A stretch of 64,000 nt of DNA. Source: Clostridia bacterium. Lineage in GTDB: Bacteria > Bacillota > Clostridia > Christensenellales > Aristaeellaceae. Each line of letters opens with the position of its first letter. Position 1 is the first letter of the stretch. This document shows positions 1-8,635 of the stretch, piece by piece. A program made the position numbers and the translations under genes. The notes under the pieces were generated by a model, which worked only from the letters and a program-made list of their open reading frames with translations, was not told the DNA's origin and searched no databases. The DNA is taken from NCBI GenBank assembly GCA_017410455.1, contig JAFQQT010000040.1, positions 1 to 64,000 on the forward strand, given 5' to 3'.

Positions 1-846
1 GAAACAGTGGCCATCCCCGCCGCTGGTCAGATCTAGGGCGAATGGGCCACCACCACCGAGCCCACCTGCACCAAGGACGGCGAGAAGGCCCTGACCTGCT
101 CCGTCTGCGGCGATACCCTGGAAACCGAGGCCATCCCCGCCACCGGCCACACCGAGGGCGACTGGGCCACCACCACCGAGCCCACCTGCACCAAGGACGG
201 CGAGAAGTCCCTGACCTGCTCCGTCTGCGGCGATGTCCTGGATACTGAAGCCATCCCCGCCACCGGCCACACCGACGGCGAATGGGCCACCACCACCGAG
301 CCCACCTGCACCAAGGACGGCGAGAAGTCCCTGACCTGCTCCGTCTGCGGCGATACCCTGGAAACCGAGGCCATCCCCGCCACCGGTCACACCGAGGGCG
401 AATGGGCCACCACCACCGAGCCCACCTGCACCAAGGACGGCGAGAAGGCCCTGACCTGCTCCGTCTGCGGCGATGTGCTGGATACTGAAGCCATCCCCGC
501 TACTGGTCATGATGACGGCGAGTGGGTCGTCGTGACGCCTGCCACCTGCAAGGCTGACGGCACGAAGGAGCTGCAGTGCTCCGTCTGCGGCGAGGTGCTG
601 GACAGCGAAGTGATCCCCTCCGCCGATGCGGAGCATGTGCCCGGCAAGATGACCCTGACCACGCAGCCCACCTGCACGGCCGAGGGCGAGAAGACGCAGA
701 GCTGCACCGTCTGCGGCGAGGTGCTGGCCACGGAAAGCGTGCCTGCCCGGGGCCACGACGACGGCAAGTGGATCACCGTGAAGCCCGCCACCAAGGAGGA
801 AACCGGCCTGAAGGAGCTGCGCTGCACCAGATGCAGCGAGCTGCTG
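1..846 (+). repeat. Seven tandem 120-bp coding repeats
   Basis: Units lie at 1-120, 121-240, 241-360, 361-480, 481-600, 601-726 (126 bp) and 727-846. The first four are nearly identical and the last three diverge. The near-identity makes this stretch prone to slippage and to short-read assembly collapse. Confidence 0.9.
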
Positions 847-1350
847 GACACGGCAGTCATCCCCGTGAGGACCACGGATTACTACTCCGGCAACACCGCC
901 TGCAGCATCGGCCCCCGCTTCAGGGACGAGTGCGGTCTGACGGATAAGTGGTACCGCTTCACGCCCGTTGACCTGAGCGTGGACGGCGTGCAGACCTTTG
1001 ACCTGATCGCCAGCGACGCCTACATCATCGGCTCCGTCACCGTGACGGTTGCGGACGGCGCTGTCACCATTGACTGCAGCTATGTTTCCGAGGATGTGAA
1101 GGTCCACAGCGAGTTCTGCACCTTCCTGCCCTCCCTTGGCGAGATCACCACGGTGGATCCGGCGCAGCTGCCCAGCTACGGCTTCGGCGAGGCGATCAGC
1201 ATTGCCGATGCGCTGAACGGCGACACGAAGGTGCTGCTGTTCATCTGCAACGTGGTGGACTACCATTCCGACATGCCCATCACCCGCGTGTACACCAACT
1301 CGAACGACTTCGTGCGCAAGGTCAATGCGCTGAAGGAAAACCTGGAGTAA
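37..1350 (+). CDS. Cys-rich tandem-repeat protein, 5' end missing or interrupted
   Basis: The frame is open to the TAA at 1350 and already in repeats at the window edge, so the real start lies outside the window. It holds seven units of about 40 residues, each with a Cys, a Lys/Asp/Gly/Glu turn and a C-x-V-C-G motif, then a C-terminal region of about 165 residues without repeats. Such C...CxxC repeats are common in large surface proteins of gut Clostridia and may bind a metal or form disulfides; the function is unknown. No sortase motif or membrane anchor is visible at the C terminus. An in-frame TAG at 34-36 separates this frame from the upstream repeat. The first in-frame ATG downstream (475) is in mid-repeat and has no ribosome site, so it is an unlikely true start. 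A terminator follows at 1360. Confidence 0.6.
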   Translation, partial: GEWATTTEPTCTKDGEKALTCSVCGDTLETEAIPATGHTEGDWATTTEPTCTKDGEKSLTCSVCGDVLDTEAIPATGHTDGEWATTTEPTCTKDGEKSLTCSVCGDTLETEAIPATGHTEGEWATTTEPTCTKDGEKALTCSVCGDVLDTEAIPATGHDDGEWVVVTPATCKADGTKELQCSVCGEVLDSEVIPSADAEHVPGKMTLTTQPTCTAEGEKTQSCTVCGEVLATESVPARGHDDGKWITVKPATKEETGLKELRCTRCSELLDTAVIPVRTTDYYSGNTACSIGPRFRDECGLTDKWYRFTPVDLSVDGVQTFDLIASDAYIIGSVTVTVADGAVTIDCSYVSEDVKVHSEFCTFLPSLGEITTVDPAQLPSYGFGEAISIADALNGDTKVLLFICNVVDYHSDMPITRVYTNSNDFVRKVNALKENLE

Positions 1351-1359
1351 CCAACTTTG

Positions 1360-1390
1360 GCCCCTCCCGTTGCGGAGGGGCTTTTCGTTT
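1360..1390 (+). terminator. Rho-independent terminator of the repeat protein gene
   Basis: An 8-bp stem (1360-1367 with 1374-1381) with a 6-nt loop is followed by TTTTCGTTT. It lies 10 bases after the stop codon. Confidence 0.8.
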
Positions 1391-1417
1391 ACAGGTGTAA
1401 CAATCGCCGGTGCTGTC

Positions 1418-1446
1418 TTGCCCCCGGATCCCGGATGCTGTATAAT
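1418..1446 (+). promoter_or_regulatory. Sigma-A-like promoter
   Basis: TTGCCC, a 17-bp spacer and a perfect TATAAT, 40 bases before the start of the small conserved gene at 1487. Confidence 0.75.
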
Positions 1447-1486
1447 GGAGGCAGCATCCCACCGCAATGGACAAGGAGGCCTCCCC

Positions 1487-1816
1487 ATGATCCTGTACCG
1501 CCCCGTCGGACAGGCCGAATACGACCTGATCGCCGCATCCGGCTTCACCGCCTTCCCGCCGCGCCTGCCCGAGCAGCCCATCTTCTATCCCGTGCTCAAC
1601 GCGCAGTATGCCCGCGAGATCAACGAGAAGTGGAACCGCTTCGAGAAAGCCGCCGGGTACACGGGCTACATCACCATGTTTGAGATCGACGACGAATACG
1701 CCGCCCGCTTCCCCGTGCAGGTCGTCGGCGCACATTATCATCAGGAGCTGTGGGTTCCCGCCGGGGAGCTCGCGGAGTTCAACGCACACATCATCGGCCC
1801 GATCCGCGTGCTGTAA
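1487..1816 (+). CDS. Small conserved protein, often labelled ADP-ribosylation/crystallin J1-like
   Basis: A 109-residue protein without signal peptide or membrane segment. Start chosen at 1487 because AAGGAGG sits 8 bases upstream; the frame is open further 5' but that part crosses the promoter. It begins with a Leu-Tyr-Arg-Pro-Val motif, has FPPRLPEQPIFYPVLN at about residues 23-38 and ends in HQELWVPAGELAEFN before a short C-terminal tail. I recall database homologues of the same length carrying the label ADP-ribosylation/crystallin J1, but that name is not backed by any visible catalytic motif here. It is probably cytoplasmic. It has its own promoter and is followed 37 bases later by a membrane-anchored protein gene on the same strand. 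Function unknown. Confidence 0.75.
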   Translation: MILYRPVGQAEYDLIAASGFTAFPPRLPEQPIFYPVLNAQYAREINEKWNRFEKAAGYTGYITMFEIDDEYAARFPVQVVGAHYHQELWVPAGELAEFNAHIIGPIRVL

Positions 1817-1853
1817 ATCCGCATCGCCAACGCCCTGTCCGAAGGAGGCTCCC

Positions 1854-2351
1854 ATGAAACGCATCCAGCGCATTCTGCTGATCCTGTCCATCCTCGCCCT
1901 GATCGTCGCGGGGATCTGCCTTTACGCGACCCTGCGCCACATCCCGGGGCTCATGCAGCAGGCCGGGCTGCCCCTGACCTGCATCCACGGCATCCGCGAT
2001 GTGGAAACCTTCACCGACTGGCTGAACTACACCGACGGCTACGACTACGCCGTGCTGAAGGTGGACCCGGAGACCTTCACACCGCCGGAAAGCTGGACGC
2101 AGGGGCAAGCCACCATCGAAGACGTCAACCCCTACCCGGAGGGGCTGGGCTGCTACGACTTCCACGGGAACTTCCTGCACAACGCGTCTCTGCCGGAGCG
2201 CTACACCGCGTGGCTCTACATCCCCCGCGACGCCAGCGCCCCCCTCGAGGAGCAGCAGTGGTTCGCCGCCATGTATGACGCATCCACCGGCACGCTGGTG
2301 CTCTACCGCGGGCACAGCTTCTACGGCTCCCGCGGGTATGAATCACGCTGA
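1854..2351 (+). CDS. Membrane-anchored hypothetical protein
   Basis: 165 residues. One N-terminal hydrophobic helix (about residues 5-26) follows two basic residues, so the rest is predicted to face outside. The ectodomain is rich in aromatic residues and acidic patches and shows no family motif that I recognise. Start at 1854 is set by GAAGGAGG 7 bases upstream. It lies 37 bases after the small conserved gene at 1487-1816 with no terminator between, so the two are probably cotranscribed. A strong shared terminator follows at 2361. Confidence 0.7.
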   Translation: MKRIQRILLILSILALIVAGICLYATLRHIPGLMQQAGLPLTCIHGIRDVETFTDWLNYTDGYDYAVLKVDPETFTPPESWTQGQATIEDVNPYPEGLGCYDFHGNFLHNASLPERYTAWLYIPRDASAPLEEQQWFAAMYDASTGTLVLYRGHSFYGSRGYESR

Positions 2352-2360
2352 TCTGTACAC

Positions 2361-2403
2361 AAAGAGCCTGCACCCCTTGCAACAGGGATGCAGGCTCTGT
2401 TTA
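2361..2403. terminator. Bidirectional terminator between convergent genes
   Basis: A perfect 10-bp stem (2363-2372 with 2389-2398) with A residues before and T residues after it. It separates the plus-strand gene ending at 2351 from the minus-strand gene ending at 2410. Confidence 0.8.
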
Positions 2404-2409
2404 TGTGGC

Positions 2410-3417
2410 TCACTCTGCCGGGATCAGCGCGCCGGACGCCAGCCAGTCCCGGGTGTTGCGCTCCACCACCTCGATGACCACCCAGTCCGCCTGCGCCTCG
2501 GCAGCCTGTGACGCCACATCCGCATCGGAGCGGGAGAAGGTCATGCTGCCGGCGGCGTTGGCCAGGTACGGGAACAGCGCGCGCCCGAAGGAATCGCGCA
2601 CCACCAGCAGGGACAGCTCCGTCGTGGGGCTGGTGGTCTGGATGCGGGCGTCATCGACGGTGCGCATGGGGCGCCTGGTGCGGTAGACGCGGGCGATCTC
2701 CGGCTCTGCGTCGGCCTCGGTGGGCGGCGTGCCTGGCTGGCACAGGAGCAGCAGATCGCCGGCCGTGCCGGGGGTAAGGGGGACGTCCGCGTAATCCGGC
2801 GCGTCCGCCGTGCCGGTAAGATCCATCAGCGCCTGGTAGATGATGCGCGCGCCCCGGGCGTTCCAGTGGCTGTCCCCGGCGAAGTAGAGCAGCCCTTCCC
2901 CCTTGCGGGCGGTGAGCAGGCTCTGCGCGTCCAGCACCGTCAGCCCGGCGGCTGCAAGGTCGGTGTTCAGCCGGGCAAGGGCATCTTCCGCCGGGAGGAT
3001 GTTGGCCGGCAGCAGCTCCGGGTACACGCTGCGCTTGTCCGGCGCAATGAGGACGATGAGCCGCCGGCCGTCCGCAGCGAGGGCAGCCTCGAGAGCGAGG
3101 AGCTTCCCGGCCAGCGCGTCGGTCTCCTCCGCCGTGAGGGGCTGCTCTTCCAGCGATTCGGCGAAGAACAGGAACCCCTCCCGCCCGCGCCTCACCTGCA
3201 GGCTGCCGGATTCGCCCACCAGCGTCAGCAGCCGCGCCCGGGCGGTGATGGCCGCCGTGCGCAGGGCCAGCCGGTCAGTGATGTACCCCGCCGGATCCTC
3301 GGTGAAGGTGGCTACCTGCGCATCCGTGCGGTAGCTGCGCATATCCACGCCGAAGGGCGCAAGGAGCAGCGGCAGCATGAGCAGCAGCAGCGCCAGCAGG
3401 ACAAATGCTTTCTTCAT
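2410..3417 (-). CDS. AlgX/AlgJ-like SGNH-type O-acetyltransferase partner
   Basis: 335 residues with an N-terminal signal or anchor helix (about residues 2-22). The central motif G-D-S-H-W-N, about two thirds into the protein, matches the D-x-H-W signature of AlgJ/AlgX/DHHW proteins that move acetyl groups onto extracytoplasmic polysaccharide. An upstream phrase FLFFAES (about residues 82-88) matches the family's early conserved block. Start taken at the ATG at 3417, with GGAGGG 6 bases upstream; a GTG at 3423 is possible but lies inside that spacer. It begins 13 bases after the stop of the MBOAT gene (3431-4684), the usual donor-handling membrane partner of this family. Together they likely O-acetylate a wall or secreted glycan; which one is not visible. 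Confidence 0.8.
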   Translation of the reverse strand: MKKAFVLLALLLLMLPLLLAPFGVDMRSYRTDAQVATFTEDPAGYITDRLALRTAAITARARLLTLVGESGSLQVRRGREGFLFFAESLEEQPLTAEETDALAGKLLALEAALAADGRRLIVLIAPDKRSVYPELLPANILPAEDALARLNTDLAAAGLTVLDAQSLLTARKGEGLLYFAGDSHWNARGARIIYQALMDLTGTADAPDYADVPLTPGTAGDLLLLCQPGTPPTEADAEPEIARVYRTRRPMRTVDDARIQTTSPTTELSLLVVRDSFGRALFPYLANAAGSMTFSRSDADVASQAAEAQADWVVIEVVERNTRDWLASGALIPAE

Positions 3418-3430
3418 AACCACCCTCCCG

Positions 3431-4684
3431 TCAGAACTGCGCGTACAGCATGGGCATGTAGCCGCCGGAGAGCAGCTGCATCCACGCCAGCACCAGCAGC
3501 GCCAGCGCCACCGGACGCATCAGCCAGGCCGGCAGCCGCCCGGCATGTCCCTCGCAGATCAGCACCGCTGTGGCGAAGGCGAAGGCAATCAGCCCCGTGG
3601 GCGTGATGGCCATCACCGCCTGCCGCAGCGCCTCATGGGTCAGCGAGAAACCCGGGACGCCCGTCGCCATGAAGATCACGAAGCCCACGCTGACCGCCAC
3701 CAGCGTGTAGAACCGCGCCAGCCACGGCCGCCACTTCTCCGGGCGCAGCACGCCGCCATGCTCCAGCACCATCAGCAGCGCATGCCACGTGCCGAAGAGC
3801 AGGTAACCCCACGTGAACCCGTGCCACACGCCCATCAGCAGGAACACCACCGCCACGTTGCGCAGCTTGCGCCACGCAGCGCACCGGCTGCCCCCCAGGG
3901 GGATGTACACATAGTCCCGGAAGAAGCCGGAGAGGCTCATGTGCCACCGCCGCCAGAAGTCCCGGAGGGATAGGGCGTGGAAGGGGCGGTTGAAGTTCTC
4001 CGGCAGCGTCACGCCCAGCATCTGCGCCACGCCCAGGGCTGCGTCAGTGCAGCCGGCGAAGTCGAAATACACATACAGCGGGCAGCACAGCAGCGACGCC
4101 CCCCAGGCCAGCGGGTGCGCCGCGCCCGAAAAGGCCGCTGTGGCCAGCGGATACAGGCTGTCAGCGATGAGCAGCTTCTTGCCCAGCCCCACGGCCAGGC
4201 GGATCAGCCCCTTTTCGAGGCCATCCCAGTTGACGCGGGCAGCGTGCAGCGCCTCGCGGAAAGGGGCAAAGCGGGCGATCGGGCCCGCGCTCAGCTTCGG
4301 GAAGAAGAGCAGGTACGCCAGCGCATCCGGCAGACTCCCCCGGTCGCTGACGTCCCGCGCGGCATCCACCGCATACGCAACGCCCTGGATGGCCACGAAG
4401 GACAGGCCCACCGGCCAGGCCCGCCCCGTCGCCTTCACGGCAAAGAGCGTGCCGACCGCGAGGACAGCATATGCCGCCGCGCCCTTCATGCCCAGCCGGG
4501 GCGCAACCCACGCCAGGATGGCCAGCAGCAGCGTCAGCCACCAGGTTTGCGGCTGCACGCACAGCAGGAACACCGCACTCACCAGCAGCAGCCAGGCCCT
4601 GCGCAGCCGCGGGAAGGCCGTCAGCGCCAGCAGACCCAGCACGGAAAGGGGTACCAATAGCCCCAGATACAGCGGATGCATCAT
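3431..4684 (-). CDS. MBOAT family O-acyltransferase (AlgI/DltB-like)
   Basis: 417 residues with about ten hydrophobic segments. Conserved AlgI/DltB blocks are visible: FPKLSAGPIARF at about 129-140, LPENFNRPFHALSLRDFWRR at about 240-260, then WHMSLSGFFRDYVYIPLGG, and GVWHGFTWGYLLFGTWHA, which contains the invariant catalytic His. These enzymes pass an acyl group, usually acetyl, across the membrane to a secreted SGNH/AlgX-like partner, here the next gene (2410-3417). It starts 1 base after the stop of the small secreted protein gene (4686-5216), so translation is probably coupled. The three-gene order small secreted protein, MBOAT, AlgX-like suggests a complete acetylation cassette. The name AlgI is by family only, as no alginate genes are present. 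Confidence 0.88.
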   Translation of the reverse strand: MMHPLYLGLLVPLSVLGLLALTAFPRLRRAWLLLVSAVFLLCVQPQTWWLTLLLAILAWVAPRLGMKGAAAYAVLAVGTLFAVKATGRAWPVGLSFVAIQGVAYAVDAARDVSDRGSLPDALAYLLFFPKLSAGPIARFAPFREALHAARVNWDGLEKGLIRLAVGLGKKLLIADSLYPLATAAFSGAAHPLAWGASLLCCPLYVYFDFAGCTDAALGVAQMLGVTLPENFNRPFHALSLRDFWRRWHMSLSGFFRDYVYIPLGGSRCAAWRKLRNVAVVFLLMGVWHGFTWGYLLFGTWHALLMVLEHGGVLRPEKWRPWLARFYTLVAVSVGFVIFMATGVPGFSLTHEALRQAVMAITPTGLIAFAFATAVLICEGHAGRLPAWLMRPVALALLVLAWMQLLSGGYMPMLYAQF

Positions 4685-4685
4685 C

Positions 4686-5216
4686 TCAGATCACCATGTT
4701 GCGAAAGAGCATCCAGCCGATGCACTCCCACGTTTCCGTGTCGAAGAAGAAGAACACCTGCGGGCCGAATTCGTCGCCATAGACGGCGGTATCCCAGTCC
4801 AGGGCGTACTGCGTGCCGTACAGGGCTTCGATCCCTTCCAGCGTCATGCCCACCCTTGCACCACGGCAGGTGGCCACATCCGCAGAGAACACCATCACGG
4901 ACTCCACCGTGTTGGCGTCCGGGTCGCCGGGCAGGGGGCGGGTCGCCACGATGAACAGCTCATCCTCCGTGACGTACTCCCGCGTCATGCCGGGCAGCAT
5001 GCAGTCCGCATCCTCGAAGGTCATGGCGACGGGCGCACCGGTGTATTCCGCCAGGGCGGAAAGCAGGGCGTCCGCGTCCTCGCCGATGGGATAGACCGGG
5101 GCGTCCTCTGCCGGACTCAGGCGCAGGGTGAAGTCCGCCTCCGTCAGGGGCAGAGGCTCGGCCAGCGCAGGCAGCATCATGAGCAGCGTCAAGAGCATTG
5201 TCAGGAACTTCTTCAT
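4686..5216 (-). CDS. Small secreted protein of the O-acetylation cassette
   Basis: 176 residues with a clear signal peptide (Lys-Lys, then a Leu/Met-rich core, Ala-Leu-Ala at about residues 17-19). The mature part has no motif I recognise. It holds an alternation of Asp/Glu-rich turns and ends in an aromatic stretch with four Phe in a row. The start at 5216 is preceded by GGGAGGAA at a 6-base distance. It is the first gene of the MBOAT/AlgX-like set, with a 1-base gap to the MBOAT start, so it probably works at the cell surface with them. What it contributes, such as an acceptor or an inhibitor, cannot be told from sequence. Confidence 0.72.
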   Translation of the reverse strand: MKKFLTMLLTLLMMLPALAEPLPLTEADFTLRLSPAEDAPVYPIGEDADALLSALAEYTGAPVAMTFEDADCMLPGMTREYVTEDELFIVATRPLPGDPDANTVESVMVFSADVATCRGARVGMTLEGIEALYGTQYALDWDTAVYGDEFGPQVFFFFDTETWECIGWMLFRNMVI

Positions 5217-5253
5217 GGCAATTTCCTCCCAATAAGGTCCTTTTGGGGATTAT

Positions 5254-7206
5254 TCAGCGTACCTGCACGGCCTCCGCGCCCTCGGGCGCCTCGAATCCGC
5301 CGGAAACGATGGTCAGCTGCGTGAGGTAGCTGGTGCAGTTCTTGTACACCCACTCGGCGAACTCAAAGGGCGAGCGCAGGCAGCCGCCGGTCACCATGCC
5401 GGTGACCATCATGCCGGTCTTGACGCTGGCGCTGGAACGCTCCACGCAGGGCCAGCCGTGCACATAGCGGGCCTGGACATACTCGGTGGTGTGGGGCGTG
5501 TAGGTGTGGGTGAAGGTATGCCAGCGTTCCTTGTAGCCCAGGGTGAAGGTGCCCGCCGGGGTGGGCGTGGTGCGCTTGCCGATGCCAACCTCCGCGCAGA
5601 TGACGACCTCCGCCAGGTTGCCATCCTCATCCATGGTGAAAGCATAGCACATGCCGGTGGACTTGTCCAGCACCAGCTGGTAGTCCGGGACTTCCTCCGT
5701 GGCGGGGATGCCGCGGCTCTCCGCCGTCAGCAGCCCCTCCTGGGGCGCATACCCGGTATATCCGCCGCCGGTCACCATGAGGTAGCAGCGGTTGAAGCCC
5801 GTCACACGCAGGGACGTTCCGGCGGGGATCGTGCCCTTCACCGTGCCCAGGGTACTGTCCGGGAAGTCCATAACGGGGATATCCGCCGGCGCGGTGACCG
5901 TGTAGACGGTCAGGGGCGTGTCCGAGCCAAGGATGCGCACATCCGCCTTGGGCAGAAGGCCCTCGCCCGCCCCGCAGGTCACGCGCCAAAACTCCTCCGC
6001 CCCCCCGGTAATGACCAGGCGCATGCCCGCCGGCACGGTTTCCGGCGCGCCGCTCGCCCCGAAGAAGGCCGCCTCCTGCGTGGTGACGGCTGCGGTCAGC
6101 ATCATGGGGTCATCCTCGTTCAGCGCAGCCACCACTGCAGCGTCCTGCGGCAGGAAGCCCCAGGCTGCCGCCACCGGCAGCAGGTACCAGTCCCCGACGG
6201 CATACACCTCCGCCAGCAGGCCGCCGGCCGCGATATCCGCCGCAGCCTCCGCCCCAGCCTGCGGCCTGACCATCAGCGACGCATCCGCCGTCACCCGCAG
6301 GCACAAGCCCTCCTGATGCTCCACCGCCCAGGCCTCCACATCGTTGGCGCGGACATAGAGGGGCGTCCCCCGCAGGCGCTGGAAGCCGTTCTCCTGCGCC
6401 TCCAGCAGCATCACGCAGGCTTGCGGCAGGTGCGCCTCAGCCCGGGCTGACTGATCCGGCGCGGTAAAGAGCACCGTGCCCGGGGTGATGAGTGCCGCGC
6501 GGGCCGTTGCTGCCGCAGCCCGCTGGGTCGTGACCTGATCGACGGGCACATACACGGTCTCCTCCCCGAGGGTGACGCGGTAGTAGCCGTTGCAGACCGC
6601 CTCCGCCATGCAGGCGCGCCCGGCCTCCAGCGTCAGCACCACCGGCGCACCGGAGAGCGGATAGCGCCGCGCCGCCACAGCAGCGTCTGCGGTGAACTCC
6701 GCGTCCGTGGGGCGGGCATACATGCCGTCGATGGCCTCTGCATCCCGGGCGTAGACATAGCCGGTCTGGCCGGCGTATTCCACCAGCAGGAAGCGATCCA
6801 CCTCCGCCGTGACGGTCAGGGGCGTTTCCGCCGGAATGGTCAGCAGGGACGCCGCCCCATCCGCCGGGAGCACGAAGAGGTACTTGCTCTCCGGCAGATA
6901 GGCCAGGTAAGGCTCCACCGGCGTCCCCTCCGGCACGCGGAGGACTTCCGCGTAGTAGATATAGCCGCTCTTGCCCTCATAGGTGGCCTTCGCATAGCGC
7001 TCATCCACCGGCTCCAGTCGCAGCAGCGTCAGCGCAGGAATGGCCGCCAGCGACTCGCTTGACGCCGCCGGACTGGGCCGTAAGAACACCGTCTTCTCGA
7101 AATAGCCCTCGAACGCCGCCGGAATCTCCTCCGCCAGCGCGGCGCAGGACAGGATCATCAGCAACAGGATCATCAGCCAGACTTTCTTCCGCATGGGTTG
7201 ATTCAT
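5254..7206 (-). CDS. Secreted L,D-transpeptidase-like (YkuD) protein with SH3-like repeats
   Basis: 650 residues: signal peptide (about 1-25), then several SH3b-like segments (each with a Gly-Tyr-Ile/Val-Tyr turn, from about 30 to 500), then a C-terminal YkuD-type domain (about 510-640). The YkuD fold fits KSTGMCYAFTMDEDG, TPTPAGTFTLGYK, and a His583-Gly to Cys609-Leu-Arg core. In active L,D-transpeptidases the last motif is S/T-H-G-C-x-R. Here it is T-G-G-C-L-R, so the His before Gly-Cys is replaced by Gly while the Cys and Arg remain. It may crosslink peptidoglycan through a different residue set or be a wall-binding relative. The ATG at 7206 is only 1-2 bases from GGAGGG; the Met at residue 5 is an alternative with a long spacer. 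Confidence 0.75.
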   Translation of the reverse strand: MNQPMRKKVWLMILLLMILSCAALAEEIPAAFEGYFEKTVFLRPSPAASSESLAAIPALTLLRLEPVDERYAKATYEGKSGYIYYAEVLRVPEGTPVEPYLAYLPESKYLFVLPADGAASLLTIPAETPLTVTAEVDRFLLVEYAGQTGYVYARDAEAIDGMYARPTDAEFTADAAVAARRYPLSGAPVVLTLEAGRACMAEAVCNGYYRVTLGEETVYVPVDQVTTQRAAAATARAALITPGTVLFTAPDQSARAEAHLPQACVMLLEAQENGFQRLRGTPLYVRANDVEAWAVEHQEGLCLRVTADASLMVRPQAGAEAAADIAAGGLLAEVYAVGDWYLLPVAAAWGFLPQDAAVVAALNEDDPMMLTAAVTTQEAAFFGASGAPETVPAGMRLVITGGAEEFWRVTCGAGEGLLPKADVRILGSDTPLTVYTVTAPADIPVMDFPDSTLGTVKGTIPAGTSLRVTGFNRCYLMVTGGGYTGYAPQEGLLTAESRGIPATEEVPDYQLVLDKSTGMCYAFTMDEDGNLAEVVICAEVGIGKRTTPTPAGTFTLGYKERWHTFTHTYTPHTTEYVQARYVHGWPCVERSSASVKTGMMVTGMVTGGCLRSPFEFAEWVYKNCTSYLTQLTIVSGGFEAPEGAEAVQVR

Positions 7207-7578
7207 TCCCTCCTGTGCGGTATTCCTTGTGCTTTCTGAGCACAGACATATGCCGCTTCATCTATACTGACGCAATACTTCATCCATTCGTTTCACATTT
7301 TTCAAGAATATTCAATCTTTTCTTCTTCTGCTTCTGATGGAATACTTTTCTTGTTTACATATGTAACAATTCCGGATTTTTCCTTGCCACGCAGCGAATT
7401 TCTGTGCTATACTCCCCGGCAAGGGGAGGATTTTCACCGCGTCATTCCGAATTCATACGTCATTGAGCATCAGATTCTTCTTAAAGCCCCGTATTCAAGT
7501 GTCACTCCGATGGATATGGCTGTCTTCCTTCCGCCATCATGACTGTTCCATAAGAACTGACATCAAGGAGGAATCCCC
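7207..7578. other. Divergent intergenic region, AT-rich
   Basis: 372 bases between divergent genes, clearly more A/T-rich than the flanks. It holds the plus-strand promoter at 7384-7413. I see no RNA gene, riboswitch-like fold or conserved small reading frame. Confidence 0.6.
7384..7413 (+). promoter_or_regulatory. Probable promoter of the CapA-like gene
   Basis: TTGCCA, an 18-bp spacer and TATACT. This would leave a leader of about 160 bases before the start at 7579. Confidence 0.55.
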
Positions 7579-8628
7579 ATGAGAAAACTCGCCCTGCTGC
7601 TGGCCCTGCTCCTGCTGCCCCTCTCCGCCCTGGGTGAACGGCAGATCATCACCCTCACCGTGGCCGGTGATACGATGCTGGGCAGCAACGAGATCGTCCG
7701 CCCCTACGACTACTCCTACGACCACTACCTCGAAACCTACGGTTATGCGTACCCGCTGGAGAAGATGCAGTCCCTGCTGGCGACGGACGACATCACGCTG
7801 GTGAACCTGGAGGTGTCGCTGAACCGGTATGTCACCCCGCAGTACGGCCGGCTGATCTTCCGCGGCAAGCCGGAGTATGCGCAGGTGCTCTCCGAGGGCA
7901 GCGTGGAGATCGTCAACCTGGCCAACAACCACACCGACGATTACTGGGGCCTGGGCTACACCGCCACCAAGGAGGCGCTGGACGCGGTGGGCGTGAAGTA
8001 CTGCGGCGATACCGAATACGGGCGCGAGCTGTGCTGGTTCGACTTCCCCAATGGCGTGCGCATCGGCTTCATCGGCATCTTCCCGCTGTACTACACCGAC
8101 CACACCTGGGAGGTGGAAACCGACTTCCAGCGCCTGCGCGACGCGGGCTGCGACGTGATCATCTGCTCGCTGCACTGCGGCGTGGAGAAGCAGCCCACCC
8201 ATTCGGAGATCCAGGAGCGCCTGGGCCGCGTGTTCACCGAGATGGGCGCACACATCATCGTCGGCACCCATCCCCACGTTCCCCACGGCATCACCGTCCG
8301 GGACGGCGTGACGCAGCTGTACTCGCTGGGCAACTTCACCTATGGCGGCGCCGATGGCGTGGACGAGACCCTCTACTGCATCGGGAGCCTTGTGGCACGC
8401 ATCGACCTGCACTTTGAGGATGGCGCGTATGTCGGCCATCAGGTGACGCTCTACCCCATCCACATCAGCGGCACCGAGCCCCTGAGCAACTATCAGCCCA
8501 TCCTCGTGGAGGGCGAGGAAGCCCAGGCCATCATGGCCGCCGTGCAGGCGGACACCGCCTTCGAGCTGAACCCCTACGTGGATGGCCTCGGCGCAGTGCA
8601 GGACTTCGTGCCCTGGCCCGGCGACTGA
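7579..8628 (+). CDS. CapA-family extracytoplasmic metallophosphatase-like protein
   Basis: 349 residues: signal peptide (about 1-19) and one CapA/PGA_cap domain. Metal-site motifs are in order: AGDTMLG (about 29-35), NLEVSL, LANNHTDDYW, SLHCGVE, GTHPHVPHG and YSLGNF. These match the calcineurin-like CapA fold first named from poly-gamma-glutamate synthesis. No pgsB/pgsC genes lie nearby, so a role in that polymer is not supported here. Many stand-alone CapA proteins act on wall or capsule polymers at the surface. Start set by AAGGAGGAATCCCC directly before the ATG. A terminator follows within 10 bases, so it is monocistronic. Confidence 0.88.
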   Translation: MRKLALLLALLLLPLSALGERQIITLTVAGDTMLGSNEIVRPYDYSYDHYLETYGYAYPLEKMQSLLATDDITLVNLEVSLNRYVTPQYGRLIFRGKPEYAQVLSEGSVEIVNLANNHTDDYWGLGYTATKEALDAVGVKYCGDTEYGRELCWFDFPNGVRIGFIGIFPLYYTDHTWEVETDFQRLRDAGCDVIICSLHCGVEKQPTHSEIQERLGRVFTEMGAHIIVGTHPHVPHGITVRDGVTQLYSLGNFTYGGADGVDETLYCIGSLVARIDLHFEDGAYVGHQVTLYPIHISGTEPLSNYQPILVEGEEAQAIMAAVQADTAFELNPYVDGLGAVQDFVPWPGD

Positions 8629-8635
8629 CCCATCG

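Noticed and set aside
1-846. Possible CRISPR array because of regular 120-bp repeats
   Set aside because: Units are directly adjacent, without unique spacers, and keep one reading frame; they encode a repeat protein.
7207-7578. A riboswitch or small RNA in the AT-rich leader of the CapA-like gene
   Set aside because: I saw no conserved riboswitch core or stable hairpin with a T-run; only a promoter is supported.
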